Shown here: positions 42,659 through 51,530 of the stretch, one piece after another
Layout: every line of letters begins with the position of its first letter
Numbering within the stretch: the first letter of the stretch is position 1
NCBI RefSeq assembly: GCF_025642115.1
Contig: NZ_CP106753.1
Coordinates: forward strand, 2,875,501 to 2,939,500
Origin: Chitiniphilus purpureus
GTDB taxonomy: Bacteria; Pseudomonadota; Gammaproteobacteria; Burkholderiales; Chitinibacteraceae
DNA length: 64,000 bases
Direction: 5' to 3'
Translations under genes and position numbers: made by a program
The notes under the pieces: model-generated
What the model was told of the DNA's origin: nothing
Database searches by the model: none
Seen by the model: the letters and a program-made list of their open reading frames with translations, nothing else

Positions 42659-43627
42659 TCACTCCCGGCTCGCCGCAAGCGGCGCGGAGGCGTCAGGCGG
42701 ACTCACCCACAGTCGGAGTGGCCAGGCACGGCTGGCGCCGTCCAGCACCTGGCGCCCCCCGATGACAAGATCATCGGTATTGCGGATCAGTGACGGCAGG
42801 CGCGGCGCAGCTTCGTCCACCGCGCGGCGCAGCGTGCCGGCCGCACTGCGCGCTTCGCTGGCGGCGCCCTGCGCAGCACCCAGGGTGCCGTCGAGCCGGT
42901 CCAGCATGCCCGGCAGCCGCTGCTCCAGTTCGCCGGCGATACGCTCGGTGCGGCGCAGCGCCGCATCGGTGCTGGCCAGCACCTGCGGCACCTGCTCGCC
43001 CGTGAGGCGGTCCAGGTTGGCCAGCAGCTTGTCCACCGCGGCCCGGGTCTCGTGCAGCTCGGTACTAAGCCTGCGCACGTTGGCGGCAGTGGCACGCAGG
43101 TCTCCCTGCGGATCATTCAGATAATCGAGGGTGCCCTGTACCGAATCGATCACCGGCAGCACATGACCGCGCAGGTCGAGCGCGATTTCCGACAGGCCCA
43201 TGGTGGGCGCGAAGGTCAGTTTGGCGCCATCTTCCACTGGCGGGGCATTGGGGCTGCCGCCGACGATCTCGATATAGTGATCGCCGATCAGCCCTTCCTG
43301 CTGCATCAGCGCGCTCGAATCGGGCTTGATCCATTTCAGGTAGCGCTCCTCGACCAGCAGCTCCACATCCACTTTGGCCTGCTCGTTGAGCGCCACGCTG
43401 TCGACCACCCCGATCTTGAATCCCGACAGGCGCACCTGCATGCCCGGCAGCATGCCCTTGCCGTTCTCGGCCACGAAATGCAGGCGGCTCTTGGGCACGA
43501 AATACCCTTGCTTAAGGCCAAGCAGCACCACCAGCATGATCAGCAGCATCGCCGCGCTGCCGACGAATGCGCCCACCCGCCAGCTGAGCCATTGGAAACG
43601 TGGATCGTTGTCCCGGAGTAGCTTCAT
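42659..43627 (-). CDS. MCE-domain (MlaD-family) lipid transport protein
   Basis: 322 residues. One N-terminal membrane helix (about residues 18-40), then an MCE domain (YFVPKSRLHFVAENGKGMLPGMQVRLSGFKIGVVDSVALNEQAKVDVELLVEERYLKWIKPDSSALMQQEGLIGDHYIEIVGG, about 45-130). A long helical C-terminus (about 150-290) is predicted to form a coiled-coil tube. MCE hexamers conduct phospholipids across the periplasm. The long tail is more like PqiB/LetB or long MlaD types than short E. coli MlaD. Start overlaps the ATPase-like gene stop as ATGA. Confidence 0.9.
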   Translation of the reverse strand: MKLLRDNDPRFQWLSWRVGAFVGSAAMLLIMLVVLLGLKQGYFVPKSRLHFVAENGKGMLPGMQVRLSGFKIGVVDSVALNEQAKVDVELLVEERYLKWIKPDSSALMQQEGLIGDHYIEIVGGSPNAPPVEDGAKLTFAPTMGLSEIALDLRGHVLPVIDSVQGTLDYLNDPQGDLRATAANVRRLSTELHETRAAVDKLLANLDRLTGEQVPQVLASTDAALRRTERIAGELEQRLPGMLDRLDGTLGAAQGAASEARSAAGTLRRAVDEAAPRLPSLIRNTDDLVIGGRQVLDGASRAWPLRLWVSPPDASAPLAASRE

Positions 43628-44214
43628 GGTCGATCGGATACGGTAAGTTGGGCCGCATCCCCGATCAGCAGCCGTTGGAAGCTGGCCGAAGGCGGCGGGT
43701 AGGCGGCAGCGACGAAGGTCACCGCCTGTTCTGTCATCCGTTCAAACAATGGCCTGCAGGCAAGGCCGCGACCGTAGGCGAGAAAGGCGTACCAGTCGCC
43801 GTCGATCACCAGGCAGGAAGGCTCGAGCAACGCCGCCCGCAGCAGCGCAAGTTCCTGACGCTGCTCGCGCCCCAACGCGGCGGGCAGGCCCTGACAGATG
43901 CCGACGGCCTGCGCCTCGTCGACCCCGACTTCGGCAAACAGCGCCAACAGCGCGGTTTCCAGCCCGGCCAGCGAGTCGCCGTGATGGTACCACGCAGGCA
44001 GGATCAGGTTTTCCCACACCCTCAGGTTGTTGACCAGCCCGCCGTTGCCGTCCAGGCTCGCCACCTTGCCCGGCCAGACATCGAGCGCCACGCGCGCAAG
44101 GGTATCGAGCCAGTTGTCGCGCTCGATCTCGGCATGCGCCTCCAGCCAGTAGCGCTCGCCCACGCGCACGGTGAGCCCGGGTTCGAGCGCCAGGGTGAAC
44201 ACGGCTTGTTCCAT
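43624..44214 (-). CDS. Degenerate ABC-ATPase-like protein of the MCE operon
   Basis: 196 residues. Overall layout follows an ABC ATPase: an N-terminal strand pair, the NNLRVWENLILPAWYH segment (equivalent to the conserved xxN(V/L) region after the Q-loop, residues ~62-78), a helical part, then LGREQRQELALLRAALLEPSCLVIDGD (signature plus Walker B, residues ~114-140). The expected Walker A GxxGxGK(S/T) is missing (residues ~27-43 read HAEIERDNWLDTLARVA), the LSGGQ motif is LGREQ, the Walker B Glu is Gly, and no H-loop His is visible. It starts within the mlaE-like stop (TGATG) and overlaps the MCE gene (ATGA). The role is probably structural, or it awaits a separate functional ATPase. Confidence 0.72.
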   Translation of the reverse strand: MEQAVFTLALEPGLTVRVGERYWLEAHAEIERDNWLDTLARVALDVWPGKVASLDGNGGLVNNLRVWENLILPAWYHHGDSLAGLETALLALFAEVGVDEAQAVGICQGLPAALGREQRQELALLRAALLEPSCLVIDGDWYAFLAYGRGLACRPLFERMTEQAVTFVAAAYPPPSASFQRLLIGDAAQLTVSDRP

Positions 44215-44906
44215 CAGGCCACCACCGCCCACAGCAGGTCCAGCAGGAAGACGAGCACCAACCCCCGCACCACGGCGCGCGACGATGCCTTGGGAATCTC
44301 GGTGACATAAGGCTTGGCGCGCAGCCCTACCAGGCAGGCGACGAGGGCGGCGGCAAAGCCGAACAACGCCGATTTGGCAAGACACACCCCGACCATCACC
44401 GGCGTGAGGATGCGGTCCAGCTGCAACAACTGGTAGGCCACATCGGTGCCATAGGAAAAGACCGCACCGCCCAGCTGGGCCGACAATGCCAGTAGGAACC
44501 CCAGGAAGGTGGCGGCCAGCGTCATGCCCAGCAGCCGCGGCAGGATCAGGTAGCCGATCGGATCGATGCCAAAGCGCATCAGACTGCGGATTTCACCATG
44601 CACGCGCATGCTGGCAAGCTCACTGGCCACCGCCGACGAGGAGCGCGCAATCAGCACCAGCCCCACCGTCAACGGTGTCAGCTCGCGAAAGCTCAACACC
44701 GCCAGCAGCCGCATCGCCGCCTCGCGGCTTTGGCCATATTGGTCATGCAGTTGACTGACCACGATACCGCCCAGCGCGAAGCCGATCAGCAGCATGATCA
44801 GTGCGGCCTCGTTGCCGGTGAAATAGATCTGTTTGAGCAGCACCCGGCGCACCGGCCGGCGGCGTAGCTCGAACAATGAAGTCAGGACAGGCAGAAGAGC
44901 GCGCAT
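44214..44906 (-). CDS. MlaE-family ABC permease
   Basis: 230 residues, about five membrane helices. Seen: the MlaE/YrbE core (LKQIYFTGNEAALIMLLIGFALGGIVVSQ, LTPLTVGLVLIARSSSAVASELASMRVHGEIRSLMRFGIDPIGYLILPRLLG, a typical ATPase-contact helix). It is the membrane subunit of an MCE phospholipid transporter. First gene of a four-gene operon ahead of the ATPase-like, MCE and lipoprotein genes. No strong ribosome site before ATG 44906. It is divergent from crcB. Confidence 0.92.
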   Translation of the reverse strand: MRALLPVLTSLFELRRRPVRRVLLKQIYFTGNEAALIMLLIGFALGGIVVSQLHDQYGQSREAAMRLLAVLSFRELTPLTVGLVLIARSSSAVASELASMRVHGEIRSLMRFGIDPIGYLILPRLLGMTLAATFLGFLLALSAQLGGAVFSYGTDVAYQLLQLDRILTPVMVGVCLAKSALFGFAAALVACLVGLRAKPYVTEIPKASSRAVVRGLVLVFLLDLLWAVVA

Positions 44907-44949
44907 TGGGAGGCCGGGGGCTGACCGGCCGACTATAGCAAAGCACGGC

Positions 44950-44955
44950 TATAAT
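44950..44955 (+). promoter_or_regulatory. Candidate -10 of the crcB promoter
   Basis: TATAAT 24 bp before the first crcB ATG, inside a 16-bp block (44942-44957) identical to one upstream of dapC. No convincing -35 was found. Confidence 0.45.
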
Positions 44956-44978
44956 CGTCGCCATCTCCACACCGACCG

Positions 44979-45374
44979 ATGCGCCCCGCGATGAATCCCG
45001 CCGCGTTCCTGCTGATCGGCCTGGGTGCCGCCCTCGGTGCCTGGGCCCGCTGGGGGCTGGCGCTGCTGCTCAACCCACTGTTTCCCGCCATGCCGCTTGG
45101 CACGCTGGCAGCCAACTGGATCGGCGGCTATCTGATGGGCATCGCCATCGGCGCGTTCAGCCTGTGGCACAGCGCGCCGGTCGAGCTGCGGCTGTTGCTG
45201 ACCACCGGTTTCCTGGGCGGCCTGACCACGTTCTCCACCTTCTCGGCCGAAGTGACCGCGATGACGCTCAAGCAGCAACCGGGCTGGGCGGTGTCGACCA
45301 TCGTGGCGCACGTGGCGGGCTCGCTGCTGCTCACCTGGCTTGGAATACGCACCATCGCCCTTATTAAGGGATAA
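44979..45374 (+). CDS. crcB: Fluoride channel CrcB/FluC
   Basis: 131 residues, four membrane helices. It exports fluoride as a dual-topology dimer. Seen: LGAALGAWARWGLALLLN, PLGTLAANWIGGYLMGIAIG, LLLTTGFLGGLTTFSTFSAEV, HVAGSLLLTWLGI. These contain the conserved Asn and the GGxTTFSTF motif. ATG 44979 or ATG 44991 (four codons later) may be the start; neither has a clear Shine-Dalgarno. The leader is too short for a fluoride riboswitch. Confidence 0.93.
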   Translation: MRPAMNPAAFLLIGLGAALGAWARWGLALLLNPLFPAMPLGTLAANWIGGYLMGIAIGAFSLWHSAPVELRLLLTTGFLGGLTTFSTFSAEVTAMTLKQQPGWAVSTIVAHVAGSLLLTWLGIRTIALIKG

Positions 45375-46490
<1,116 letters not shown>

Positions 46491-46492
46491 CC

Positions 46493-46879
46493 ATGCCGGC
46501 CGGACCCGCAGCCGCCATTCAGCCGCCGCGGCGACGCTTGGCCGTGGCCTTGCTCGGCACGTGGGCGCTGGCGATCTGGGTCGGTTCGCTGCTGCCGCTG
46601 GCCGGCCCGCCGCTGGCCCAGGGCGACAAGCTGCAACACCTGTTCGGGTACGGCATGCTGGCCTGGCTGGGCCTCCGGGCCTTTCCAGGACGCCCCCTTG
46701 CGGTATGGCTGGGGGCGCTGCTGATGGGGGCTGCGGTTGAGGTCGCACAGTCCTTCACGGCCTGGCGCAGCTTCGATCTCTACGATATCGCGGCCAATGG
46801 CCTGGGCGCCCTGGTCGGCATCGTGATCTGGCAGGCCGGCACATACCGCACGCGGCATCAGGCGAATATCCAGGACTGA
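46493..46879 (+). CDS. VanZ-like small membrane protein
   Basis: 128 residues, four predicted membrane segments. Seen: VALLGTWALAIWVGSLLPL, GDKLQHLFGYGMLAWLGLRAF, GALLMGAAVEVAQSFTAWRSFDLYDIAANGLGALVGIVIW. The DKxxHxxxY / E-xxQ-xx-RxxDxxDxxxN pattern matches the VanZ/DUF family. No biochemical role is established for non-glycopeptide-resistance members. It starts 3 bp after trxB and is probably co-transcribed. Confidence 0.85.
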   Translation: MPAGPAAAIQPPRRRLAVALLGTWALAIWVGSLLPLAGPPLAQGDKLQHLFGYGMLAWLGLRAFPGRPLAVWLGALLMGAAVEVAQSFTAWRSFDLYDIAANGLGALVGIVIWQAGTYRTRHQANIQD

Positions 46880-47007
46880 TCGGGCGGGACTTTCGCGAGG
46901 CGGCCGGCCTTGATGTCAGCCGCCGCTGCACCGTCGCGCCAGCCGGCCGTTCGGCCACCTTGGCGCACGCCGGCTTCCACCCCTCTTCTCTTCCACCCCT
47001 CTTCTAC

Positions 47008-47033
47008 AAAAAAAAGCGCGGCTTGCGCCGCGC
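47008..47033 (-). terminator. Rho-independent terminator after the SulP transporter gene
   Basis: On the minus strand GCGCGGC/GCCGCGC (7 bp, 47016-47033) with a TTGC/GCAA loop is followed by eight T. It lies 40 bp after the transporter stop; in the other direction it faces the VanZ-like gene. Confidence 0.88.
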
Positions 47034-47073
47034 CAGAGAAATCAGTCTTGGGTCACACCATGCATTGAACCGG

Positions 47074-48774
47074 TCAGGTATCGGCCGTTCCCACACTGCC
47101 GTGCAGTTGCTGCGTCGTGCGCTTGCCGTCGCGGCGGTACTTAGAGAACAGCGTCTCCCACTCGATCACCACCGAGCCGCCGGTCGACTTATGCTGCTCG
47201 CCCCAGTCCTCCAGCAGTTCCAGGCAGGCCGGATCGATGTAGCTCAACTCGCGGATGTTGACGTGCAGCTCGACGTTGTTCGGCACCTTTTCCAGCACAG
47301 CCGCCAGCTTGGGCAGACGGATGAAGGTGGCCGCGCCGCTGAGCTTGAGCACTGCACGGTGCGTCACATGCTCGACCTTCAGGTTGGTGTCCAGGTGCAG
47401 CAGGTCGTACAGCAGCTTGCCGAATGCGAGGCCGATGCCCAGGATCACGCCATCCAGCAGGTCGCTGCAGACAATGGCGACCAGCGTGATGATGTAGATG
47501 CCCAGCTCCACCTTGCCGAAGTGCATCAGCTTGGCGATATCGCGCGGGTTGATCAGCTTGCAGCCGATCACGATCAGCACGGCGGCGAGGCTGGCGATCG
47601 GAATATGGCGCAGCACGACCGGCAGCAACGACACGAACAACAGCAGCCAGATGGCGTGCAGGATGGTCGAACCGCGCGACTTGGCACCGGCCTGCACGTT
47701 GGTGCTGGAGCGGGCGATCACCCCGGTCATCGGCAAGGCACCGATCAGGCCGCATAAGGTATTGCCCACGCCCTGAGCGAACAGCTCCTTCGAGTACCGG
47801 GTACGCGGACCGTCGTGCAGCTTGTCCACCGCCACGGCCGACAGCAGCGTCTCGGCGCTGGCGATGAAGGCCATCGCCAGCGCGGCCATGAACAGCGGGC
47901 CGCTGAACGCACTGCTCAAACTGGCCATGCTCGTCACCTGCACACCTTCAAGCAGATTGGACGGCACGTTGACGTAGCGGATCGGCAGATTGAGCACGGT
48001 GGCAAGCAATGCCCCCATGATCACCGCCACCAGCGGTGCCGGCACCAGCTTCATGGACTTGGGCGCGAATTTGCTCCACGCGAGCAGCACCACAATGGTG
48101 AAGACGCCGACCATTGCCGCCAGGTGTGAACTGGAACCACCCACCTGACCGAGCAGCGTGCCCTGGCCTTGCGCCAGGTTGGTGACCACCGAGGCCAGCT
48201 CGCTCGGGAAGTGCGCCAGGTTGCGGATGCCGTTACCGATCGGCTTGAGGTCCAGCATGATGTAGAGCTGGGCCGCAACGATCGATACACCGATACCCGC
48301 CAGCATGCCGTGGATCACCGAAGGCGACACGGCGCGAAACCACTGCCCCAGGCGGAAGGTACCCGCCACCATCTGCAACAGACCGGCCATGAGCACCACC
48401 GGACCCAGCGCCAGGATGCCATGCTGCTGGACCAGCTCCCAGTTGATCACCGCCAGGCCCGCAGCCGGACCACTGACCAGCAGCGGCGAACCGGCAAGTA
48501 TGCCGGCGAAGATACCGCCGATGATGCCGGTGAGGATACCCAGCGCCGGCGGCACCCCGGAGGCGATGGCAATCCCCATGCACAAGGGCAGCGCCACCAG
48601 GAACACCACGATCGATGCCAGAAAATCAGCCGCCGCGTGGCGACGCCAATCCAAAATCCCCTGCAGAATGCCGCCTTTGCCTTGTTTGGCGTCGCCTGTC
48701 CCGCGCGAGGCGGACAGTGCGTCCACCTCGCCGATCGACAAGGTCGCCTGTGCCGAGTCTTTCATGATGCTCAT
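47074..48774 (-). CDS. SulP-family anion transporter with STAS domain, probable bicarbonate transporter
   Basis: 566 residues. About twelve membrane helices from residue ~48 to ~430 (DFLASIVVFLVALPLCMGIAIASGVPPALGILTGIIGGI; LVSGPAAGLAVI with the SulP anion-binding region) and a C-terminal cytosolic STAS domain (VEHVTHRAVLKLSGAATFIRLPKLAAVLEKVPNNVELHVNIRELSYIDPACLELLEDW). SulP members carry sulfate, bicarbonate or C4-dicarboxylates. The carbonic anhydrase gene 14 bp upstream on the same strand suggests bicarbonate, as in other SulP/carbonic anhydrase pairs. ATG 48774 or the ATG three codons later may be used. Confidence 0.9.
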   Translation of the reverse strand: MSIMKDSAQATLSIGEVDALSASRGTGDAKQGKGGILQGILDWRRHAAADFLASIVVFLVALPLCMGIAIASGVPPALGILTGIIGGIFAGILAGSPLLVSGPAAGLAVINWELVQQHGILALGPVVLMAGLLQMVAGTFRLGQWFRAVSPSVIHGMLAGIGVSIVAAQLYIMLDLKPIGNGIRNLAHFPSELASVVTNLAQGQGTLLGQVGGSSSHLAAMVGVFTIVVLLAWSKFAPKSMKLVPAPLVAVIMGALLATVLNLPIRYVNVPSNLLEGVQVTSMASLSSAFSGPLFMAALAMAFIASAETLLSAVAVDKLHDGPRTRYSKELFAQGVGNTLCGLIGALPMTGVIARSSTNVQAGAKSRGSTILHAIWLLLFVSLLPVVLRHIPIASLAAVLIVIGCKLINPRDIAKLMHFGKVELGIYIITLVAIVCSDLLDGVILGIGLAFGKLLYDLLHLDTNLKVEHVTHRAVLKLSGAATFIRLPKLAAVLEKVPNNVELHVNIRELSYIDPACLELLEDWGEQHKSTGGSVVIEWETLFSKYRRDGKRTTQQLHGSVGTADT

Positions 48775-48787
48775 CCTTTCCTAGGTC

Positions 48788-49423
48788 TTAGGCGGTCTCG
48801 AGTTCCAGCGAGGCCAGAGTCGAGAAATGACCGCTTGCTTCGTCCAGCACGTGGACGTCGCCACTGGCAATGTCGTAGACCCAGCCATGCAGCTTGAGGC
48901 GGCCTTGGGCCAGGCGTGCGTTCACCGAAGGAATGGTGCGCAGGTGGTTCAGCTGCACCCGTACGTTCTGCCGGATCGCTTCCTCGAGCTGTTCATTTTC
49001 TGGCAGTTCCTGGCACATGCAGCGCACCACCGAACGCGTCGCTTCGGCATGGGACAGCCAGCGCGCCACCGTCGGCAGTTCGCTGAGCTTTTCCGGATGC
49101 AGCAGGCCCTTCATCGCGCCGCAGTCGGTATGGCCGCACACCACGATGTGCTCGACGCCCAGTACCAGCACGGCGTAGTCGATGGTGGCTTCCTCGCCGC
49201 CGCCGGTCATGCCATGCGGGGGGACGATGTTGCCGGCATTGCGCAGCACGAAGATGTCGCCGGGTTCGGTGTGGGTGAGCAGGTTGGGATCGATGCGTGA
49301 ATCAGAGCAGGTGATGAACAGCACTTCCGGCTGTTGCCCTTGGGCCAGGTTCTGGAAAAGCTGGCTGCGGTAGGGATGGGTGTGGGTCCGGAAACGACGT
49401 GCGCCTTCGAATAACTTTTTCAT
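48788..49423 (-). CDS. can: Beta-class carbonic anhydrase
   Basis: 211 residues. A zinc enzyme interconverting CO2 and bicarbonate. Zinc/active-site motifs LFITCSDSRIDPNLL (Cys, Asp) and VVCGHTDCGAM (His, Cys); GDIFVLRNAGNIVPPHG precedes them in the usual arrangement. ATG 49423 is chosen because GGAGAGG lies upstream and the protein then begins MKKLFEGARRF, typical of this family. It leads the SulP gene by 14 bp. Confidence 0.96.
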   Translation of the reverse strand: MKKLFEGARRFRTHTHPYRSQLFQNLAQGQQPEVLFITCSDSRIDPNLLTHTEPGDIFVLRNAGNIVPPHGMTGGGEEATIDYAVLVLGVEHIVVCGHTDCGAMKGLLHPEKLSELPTVARWLSHAEATRSVVRCMCQELPENEQLEEAIRQNVRVQLNHLRTIPSVNARLAQGRLKLHGWVYDIASGDVHVLDEASGHFSTLASLELETA

Positions 49424-49460
49424 GACAGGGTACCTCTCCATGTGGTGGGGCCGTCCTTAT

Positions 49461-49481
49461 ACGGAACACGGTGTATTCCGT
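49461..49481. repeat. Inverted repeat upstream of can
   Basis: ACGGAA (49461-49466) and TTCCGT (49476-49481) with a 9-bp spacer, about 40-60 bp before the carbonic anhydrase start. It is a possible operator. Confidence 0.35.
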
Positions 49482-49581
49482 CGGCAGCTGCGGAGCAGTA
49501 TCCGAACCCTGGCTGTCAGTTAGCCAACAAACATGCCACGCTCAACACCTATAAACAGCCGTACATCACGGAAAGGTAAAG

Positions 49582-50706
49582 TCAGGATTTGAATCCGGTT
49601 GCTTCGCGCCAGCGCTGAAGCAGCACATTACGCTTAAGGTCATCCAAATAGATAAGCAACCCACGACCAGGAAATATCGGCTCGAAGCTGTCACCGAGCA
49701 AACGGCTCAAGGCATCGAAATCACGGGCCTCGCTGGCCAGCCTGCGCACCGAGAAGGTACCCGGCGTGCGGGCCAGGAGCCGCTGCCCTTCCTCGGAAAG
49801 CACGAAGTCCAGCCACAGTTTGGCGGCACTCGGATGCGGCGCGTATCGAGAGATCAACGCCAGCCGTCCCATCACCAGGGTGTAGTCATGGGGGTAGATC
49901 ACACCGAGACGTGGATCCTTGCCCGCCCGTTCGGCCGCGTATGAACCGATCACGTTGTAGGCCAGCAACGTCTGCCCGGCCGACAGCTCGTCGAGCATGG
50001 TGGCGGACGAGCCGTGTAGCCGTACCTTGGAACGCCCGAACTGGCGCTGCAGCCGCCAGGCCTCCTCGCGCGCCACGCGCACATCCTGGGCAAAGAAGTT
50101 GAACCCCACTGCCGATCGTTCGATGTCGTAGCTCGATATGCGGCGTTGGAAGCGTCCCGGATGGCGCTGCAGCATCTGGCGCAGCGCAAGCCGGCTCTCC
50201 GGCACTTCATGGGGTTGCAACAGCTCGCGGTTGTATACGAATACCACCGGCTCGAACGACGTCACCCACACCTGCTGCTGGTATCCAGCCCATGGCGGCA
50301 AGGATTGGGCGTCGTAAGGTGAATAGGCTGCGGCATGGCCGTCGTTGGCCAGCTTGATCTGCAGGTCCATCGCCGAACTCCACAGCACGTCGGCGACGGG
50401 TGTGCCCTGGCGCACATCCTCCAGGAAACGTTGCTGCAATACGATACTGTTCATCTCGCGATAATCGACCCGCACGCCATAGCGTGCCTCGAACGCTGCC
50501 ACCAACGGGCGTGCGACGACCGAATCGGTGACCGAGTAGATCACCAGATGGCCTTCCCCGCGCGCACGTGATACGAGACGATCGCGGGAATTGTGCTGCA
50601 ACAAGAAAAAGAGCAGGGCCAAAGCCACAAACGGCAACGCCACCACCCAATAACGACGCCATGCTTGCATCGAAGCCCCCGTCCTGATCGCGAGAGCGCA
50701 CTTCAT
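49582..50706 (-). CDS. Periplasmic solute-binding protein (iron/polyamine/phosphonate type), membrane-anchored
   Basis: 374 residues. An N-terminal hydrophobic segment (WVVALPFVALALLFFLL) without a clear cleavage site is followed by a type II periplasmic-binding fold of the FbpA/SBP_bac_11 sort: GHLVIYSVTDSVVARPLVAAFEARYGVRVDYREMNS, VADVLWSSAMDLQIKLANDG, FVYNRELLQ, ATMLDELSAGQTLLAYNVIGSYA, PHPSAAKLWLDFVLSEEGQRLLA. No permease or ATPase gene is adjacent. It is divergent from a TctD/TctE-like two-component pair, which suggests that the protein may sense a ligand for, or be controlled by, that pair. Alternative start ATG 50670. Confidence 0.78.
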   Translation of the reverse strand: MKCALAIRTGASMQAWRRYWVVALPFVALALLFFLLQHNSRDRLVSRARGEGHLVIYSVTDSVVARPLVAAFEARYGVRVDYREMNSIVLQQRFLEDVRQGTPVADVLWSSAMDLQIKLANDGHAAAYSPYDAQSLPPWAGYQQQVWVTSFEPVVFVYNRELLQPHEVPESRLALRQMLQRHPGRFQRRISSYDIERSAVGFNFFAQDVRVAREEAWRLQRQFGRSKVRLHGSSATMLDELSAGQTLLAYNVIGSYAAERAGKDPRLGVIYPHDYTLVMGRLALISRYAPHPSAAKLWLDFVLSEEGQRLLARTPGTFSVRRLASEARDFDALSRLLGDSFEPIFPGRGLLIYLDDLKRNVLLQRWREATGFKS

Positions 50707-50852
50707 CTGTAAACGTTCCGGCCGCAGCCTAGTGGGCAAACCCTACATTACACTTTCATTTCCACTTCCTTTTGGCGCTGACAAAAGGTGCTGGTGTTCC
50801 CGGGCACGATGGTTACCATCCTCGAATATGTAAAACTCCTTATGGACACCTG

Positions 50853-51530
50853 ATGCGCATCTTGCTTGTGGAAGACAATCCCCAGCTCTCCGAATCACTG
50901 TGTACGGCTCTGGAGCAAGCGGGCTTTGCAGTCGATGCGGTCCATGACGGCGAGGCGGCCGACCACGTGCTGCATACGCACGATTATGCACTCGTCGTAC
51001 TTGATCTGGCACTGCCGCGCCTGGATGGATGGGAAGTTCTCAAGCGATTGCGGGGACGGCGGGCACGTGTGCCGGTGCTGATCCTGACTGCGCACGGCGC
51101 GCTCGAGGACCGGGTACGCGGGCTGGACCTGGGCGCGGATGACTTCCTGTCCAAGCCATTCGAACTTGCCGAACTCGAAGCGCGGACCCGCGCGCTGATC
51201 CGCCGCGCCAACGGTCTGGAACAGGCGCGCATTCCGTGCGGGCCGCTGGTCTATGACACCGTGACCCGGATGTTCACGCTGCACGACCAGCCGCTGGTGC
51301 TGACCCCGCGCGAACATGCGGTGCTGGAGATCCTGGCGCTGCGTGCCGGGCGCGCGGTGGCCAAGGAGACGCTCACCGACCAGATTTTCGGCATGACCGA
51401 AAGCGGCAGCCCCGAAGCCATCGAGATCTACGTCCACCGCCTGCGGCGCAAGCTGACCAGCGACGATATCTCCATCGTCACGCTGCGTGGCCTGGGCTAC
51501 ATGCTTGAGACCCGTTCCGCCATGCAATGA
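50853..51530 (+). CDS. TctD/QseB-like response regulator
   Basis: 225 residues. Receiver domain with acidic pair ED (residues 7-8), phosphoacceptor D51 in VVLDLALPRLDG and K101 in FLSKPFELAEL. An OmpR-type winged helix follows (LTPREHAVLEILALRAGRAVAKETLTDQIFG ... IEIYVHRLRRKL, LRGLGYMLE). The family regulates transport and surface genes. ATG 50853 is the start expected for MRILLVEDN; the ribosome site is weak. It overlaps the kinase gene as ATGA. Confidence 0.93.
   Translation: MRILLVEDNPQLSESLCTALEQAGFAVDAVHDGEAADHVLHTHDYALVVLDLALPRLDGWEVLKRLRGRRARVPVLILTAHGALEDRVRGLDLGADDFLSKPFELAELEARTRALIRRANGLEQARIPCGPLVYDTVTRMFTLHDQPLVLTPREHAVLEILALRAGRAVAKETLTDQIFGMTESGSPEAIEIYVHRLRRKLTSDDISIVTLRGLGYMLETRSAMQ

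Noticed and set aside
44941-44990. Fluoride riboswitch before crcB
   Set aside because: Only about 24 nt separate the -10 from the first ATG, too short for the crcB aptamer, and no matching pseudoknot sequence was seen.
46978-47006. Tandem CACCCCTCTTCT repeat near the SulP terminator
   Set aside because: Two copies only in a pyrimidine-rich spacer; likely slippage without function.
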